A stretch of DNA of 7,465 bases. Origin: Phycisphaerales bacterium UBA1926. Lineage in GTDB: Bacteria; Planctomycetota; Phycisphaerae; Phycisphaerales; UBA1924. A program made the position numbers and the translations under genes. The stretch is taken from positions 35,440-42,904 of the forward strand of contig DDFO01000031.1 of the NCBI GenBank assembly GCA_002337215.1, read 5' to 3'. Shown here piece after piece: positions 5,334 to 7,465 of this stretch; the first letter of the stretch is position 1, and each line of letters begins with the position of its first letter. Below the pieces are notes generated by a model. That model did not search any database, was not told the DNA's origin, and was given only the letters and a program-made list of their open reading frames with translations.

Positions 5334-7465
5334 ATGCCACGTGCTCGTTCGCTCCGCACCGCGATTCTCGCGGGCTCGATCATTGCTGTTCCCGCCGCCT
5401 CGACGGCGTCGGCTCAGTCCCTTGACCCGGTCTCCTACGACCGCGGCGGCCACTTCGTCTACCGCTCCATGACCCCCGATGGATCGTTCGCGCCCGTCGC
5501 CCCGCGTGGCACGGCCCAATCGGTCGCCCGCCAGTGGAAGGAAGTCCTCCTCGAGGGAATCCGCAACGACAAGGCCCGCCCGACGGTGCACGCGCGGAAC
5601 CTCTATCACATCTCCGCGGCGATGTGGGACGCGTGGGCCGCCTACGACGACGTTGCCGACCAGGTCTTCCATCACGAGCGTGCAAGCGCGAAGGACATCC
5701 AGGCCGCCCGCGAGGAAGCGATCTCGTACGCCGCCTGCCGGATGCTGCGTCACCGCTTCCTCAACTCCGTGGGTGCCGATGACATCATCCCGCTGGTCGA
5801 TGCGACCATGACCGGCCTCGGCTTTGACCCCAACAACATCAACGAGGTGGGCGATTCGCCCTCGGCGGTCGGCAACCGCGTCGCGGGGACGATCATCTCC
5901 TACGGGCTCAGCGACGGGGCGAACGAGATCAACGACTACGGCAACCTGGTGTACTCGCCCATCAACGAGCCGCTCTTCCCCGATTTCCCGGGCAACCCCG
6001 ATATCACCGATCCGAACCGCTGGCAGCCGCTCGCGATCGAGTTCTTCGTCGATCAGTCGGGCAACCCGATCCCGCTGGGCTCGCTCGAGTTCCTGAGCCC
6101 CGAGTGGGGCATCCTCGACGGGTTCGCGCTCCGCGACAGCGACATCGTCAACCACCCGCGCGACGGGTTCGACTACCCCGTTCACCATGATCCGGGCGAC
6201 CCGCCCTACCACAACGGCGTCGGCGATGAGTACTACCGCTGGGGCAACGAGATGGTCGTCACCTGGTCGAACCACCTCGATCCGACAGACGGCGTGATGA
6301 TCGATATTTCCCCGAACGCGTACGGCAACAGCGGCCTCCCCGACGCGGGCGACTGGGCGACCTACTACGACCACATCGACGGTGGCGATCACTCACCGGG
6401 TCACGCCGTGAACCCCGCCACCGGGCAGCCCTACCCCACCAACATCGTCCCGCGGGGCGATTACACGCGCATCCTCGCCGAGTTCTGGGCCGACGGCCCG
6501 GCCTCCGAGACGCCCCCCGGGCACTGGTTCGAGATCGCGTCCTACGTCTTCGACCACCCGCAATTCGAGAAGCGGATCGGCGGCACCGGCCCGATCATCG
6601 ATGACCTCGAGTGGGACGTGAAGGCCTACCTGCTCCTGGGCGGCGCGATGCACGACTGCGCCGTCACCGCGTGGGGCTGCAAGGGCGCGTACGACTACGT
6701 CCGCCCCGTCTCCGCCATCCGCTACATGGCCGACCAGGGTCAGTCCAGCGATCCCAACGAGCTCTCGTACCACCCCGACGGCATCCGTCTGTACCCCCAT
6801 CTCATCGAGGTGGTTACCCCCGTCAGCAGCGCGCCGGGCAAGCGGCACGCCCATCTCGCCGGCAGTGTCGGCAAGATCGCCGTCAACGCATGGCGCGGCC
6901 CCAACTACATCACCAACCCCGACACCGACGACGCCGGGGTGGGATGGATCCTCGCCGAGAACTGGTGGCCCTACCAGCGCCCCTCCTTCGTCACGCCCCC
7001 CTTCGCGGGCTATGTCTCGGGGCACTCGACCTTCTCCCGCGCCGCGGCCGAGGTCATGACCCGGCTGACCGGTTCGGAATACTTCCCGGGCGGCGTCGGT
7101 GAGTTCTTCTGCCCCCAGAACGAGTTCCTCGTCTTTGAAGAGGGCCCGAGCCAGGACATCACCCTGCAGTGGGCGACCTATCAGGACGCCTCCGACCAGA
7201 CCTCCATGAGCAGGATCTGGGGCGGCATCCACCCGCCCGCCGACGACCTGCCGGGCCGGCAGATGGGCTTCAGTATCGCCGAGGACGCGTGGCAGCTCGC
7301 CAACCAGTACTACGCGGGCAACGCCGACTGCCTCGCCGACGTCACCGGCAACGGGGTGCTCGACCTCGCCGACCTCCAGTCCTTCATCACCGCTTTCGTC
7401 AACCAGGGTGCGATCGCGGACATGACCGAGCCGCTCGGGGTCCTCGACCTCGCCGACCTGCAGAC
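5334..7465 (+). CDS. Secreted vanadium-dependent haloperoxidase-family protein with C-terminal dockerin-like tail; 3' end outside window
   Basis: The frame runs open for 710 codons to the window edge. Residues 1-27 are a signal peptide (basic MPRARSLR, hydrophobic core, ASA before Gln28). Residues about 35-430 hold a helical region (QWKEVLLEGIR, YHISAAMWDAWAAYDD) typical of the N-terminal half of bacterial vanadium haloperoxidase homologues. The vanadate site follows in family order: KxxxxxxRP as Lys450...Arg457-Pro (KGAYDYVRP), SGH as Ser562-Gly563-His564 (YVSGHSTFS), and RxxxGxH as Arg627...His633 (RIWGGIHPPADD). By family knowledge His633 coordinates vanadate, His564 is the acid-base residue, and Lys450, both arginines and Ser562 hold the oxyanion. 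The expected reaction is hydrogen peroxide oxidation of halide to hypohalous acid. The fold is shared with PAP2 acid phosphatases, so a phosphatase cannot be excluded, though the insert lengths fit the haloperoxidase side. The usual Pro before SGH is Val. From Cys666 a dockerin-like tail begins and is cut by the window end; a stop within roughly 15-25 codons would be expected. It has its own promoter and Shine-Dalgarno. Confidence 0.88.
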   Translation, partial: MPRARSLRTAILAGSIIAVPAASTASAQSLDPVSYDRGGHFVYRSMTPDGSFAPVAPRGTAQSVARQWKEVLLEGIRNDKARPTVHARNLYHISAAMWDAWAAYDDVADQVFHHERASAKDIQAAREEAISYAACRMLRHRFLNSVGADDIIPLVDATMTGLGFDPNNINEVGDSPSAVGNRVAGTIISYGLSDGANEINDYGNLVYSPINEPLFPDFPGNPDITDPNRWQPLAIEFFVDQSGNPIPLGSLEFLSPEWGILDGFALRDSDIVNHPRDGFDYPVHHDPGDPPYHNGVGDEYYRWGNEMVVTWSNHLDPTDGVMIDISPNAYGNSGLPDAGDWATYYDHIDGGDHSPGHAVNPATGQPYPTNIVPRGDYTRILAEFWADGPASETPPGHWFEIASYVFDHPQFEKRIGGTGPIIDDLEWDVKAYLLLGGAMHDCAVTAWGCKGAYDYVRPVSAIRYMADQGQSSDPNELSYHPDGIRLYPHLIEVVTPVSSAPGKRHAHLAGSVGKIAVNAWRGPNYITNPDTDDAGVGWILAENWWPYQRPSFVTPPFAGYVSGHSTFSRAAAEVMTRLTGSEYFPGGVGEFFCPQNEFLVFEEGPSQDITLQWATYQDASDQTSMSRIWGGIHPPADDLPGRQMGFSIAEDAWQLANQYYAGNADCLADVTGNGVLDLADLQSFITAFVNQGAIADMTEPLGVLDLADLQ
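7329..7465 (+). other. Dockerin-like module of the haloperoxidase gene, half-repeats in swapped order, cut by window end
   Basis: Starts at Cys666 (NADCLADV). Here the calcium-loop half DVTGNGVLDLAD comes first, followed by LQSFITAFVNQG. The 13-residue half DMTEPLGVLDLAD comes second, and the window ends at LQ. In the other two genes the P-x-G half is first and the calcium-loop half last. Whether this copy also ends in Gly-Cys lies beyond base 7465. Confidence 0.75.

Noticed and set aside
4971..7232. Antisense open frames at 4971-6392 and 6393-7232
   Set aside because: They overlap the haloperoxidase, which has intact catalytic motifs on the plus strand; the antisense translations show only biased composition.
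1682..7465. Classical cellulosome
   Set aside because: None of the three proteins is a recognisable glycoside hydrolase, one half-repeat lacks calcium ligands, and no cohesin or scaffoldin is in the window.
1..7465. CRISPR arrays, tRNA/rRNA, insertion sequences, phage genes, attachment sites
   Set aside because: No regularly spaced direct repeats, cloverleaf or rRNA-like sequence, transposase or integrase was found on reading both strands.

Overview
The window looks like chromosomal DNA from a planctomycete of the Phycisphaerae type. Three things point there. Base composition is strongly GC-rich, with G/C at most third codon positions. All three genes encode large secreted proteins. Each ends in the same short dockerin-like tail, with a CxADL start, PFGxLDL and DGxFDLxD-type calcium loops, and a Gly-Cys end. 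I recall this tail as the 'GC-type dockerin' annotated in Phycisphaerae. The genus cannot be set from the sequence alone.

Layout, all on the plus strand: (1) bases 2-1855, the 3' part of a KP-43-like subtilisin-family serine protease; its start and signal peptide lie upstream of the window. (2) 1856-1999, a short spacer with a weak terminator-like hairpin, a possible promoter, a perfect 6+6 bp inverted repeat and a strong Shine-Dalgarno. (3) 2000-4987, a complete 995-residue secreted protein rich in N/G-turn beta-strand repeats (probable beta-solenoid) of unknown function. (4) 4988-5333, a 346-base spacer with GC hairpins behind gene 2, then an AT-richer stretch with a good sigma70-like promoter and an 80-base leader. 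(5) 5334 to the right edge, a vanadium-dependent haloperoxidase-type enzyme with a clear signal peptide and an intact vanadate site. This reading frame is open at the window end, and the dockerin-like tail is cut partway through.

The genes share no enzymatic theme. They share a destination: secretion across the inner membrane followed by a common C-terminal module, which probably handles anchoring, sorting or assembly outside the cytoplasm. Spacers with separate expression signals suggest separate transcription rather than one tight operon. The most notable point is the tail itself. It occurs on three unrelated folds in a row, is bracketed by cysteines, and in the haloperoxidase has its two half-repeats in swapped order. 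No RNA genes, CRISPR arrays, insertion sequences or phage genes were seen.
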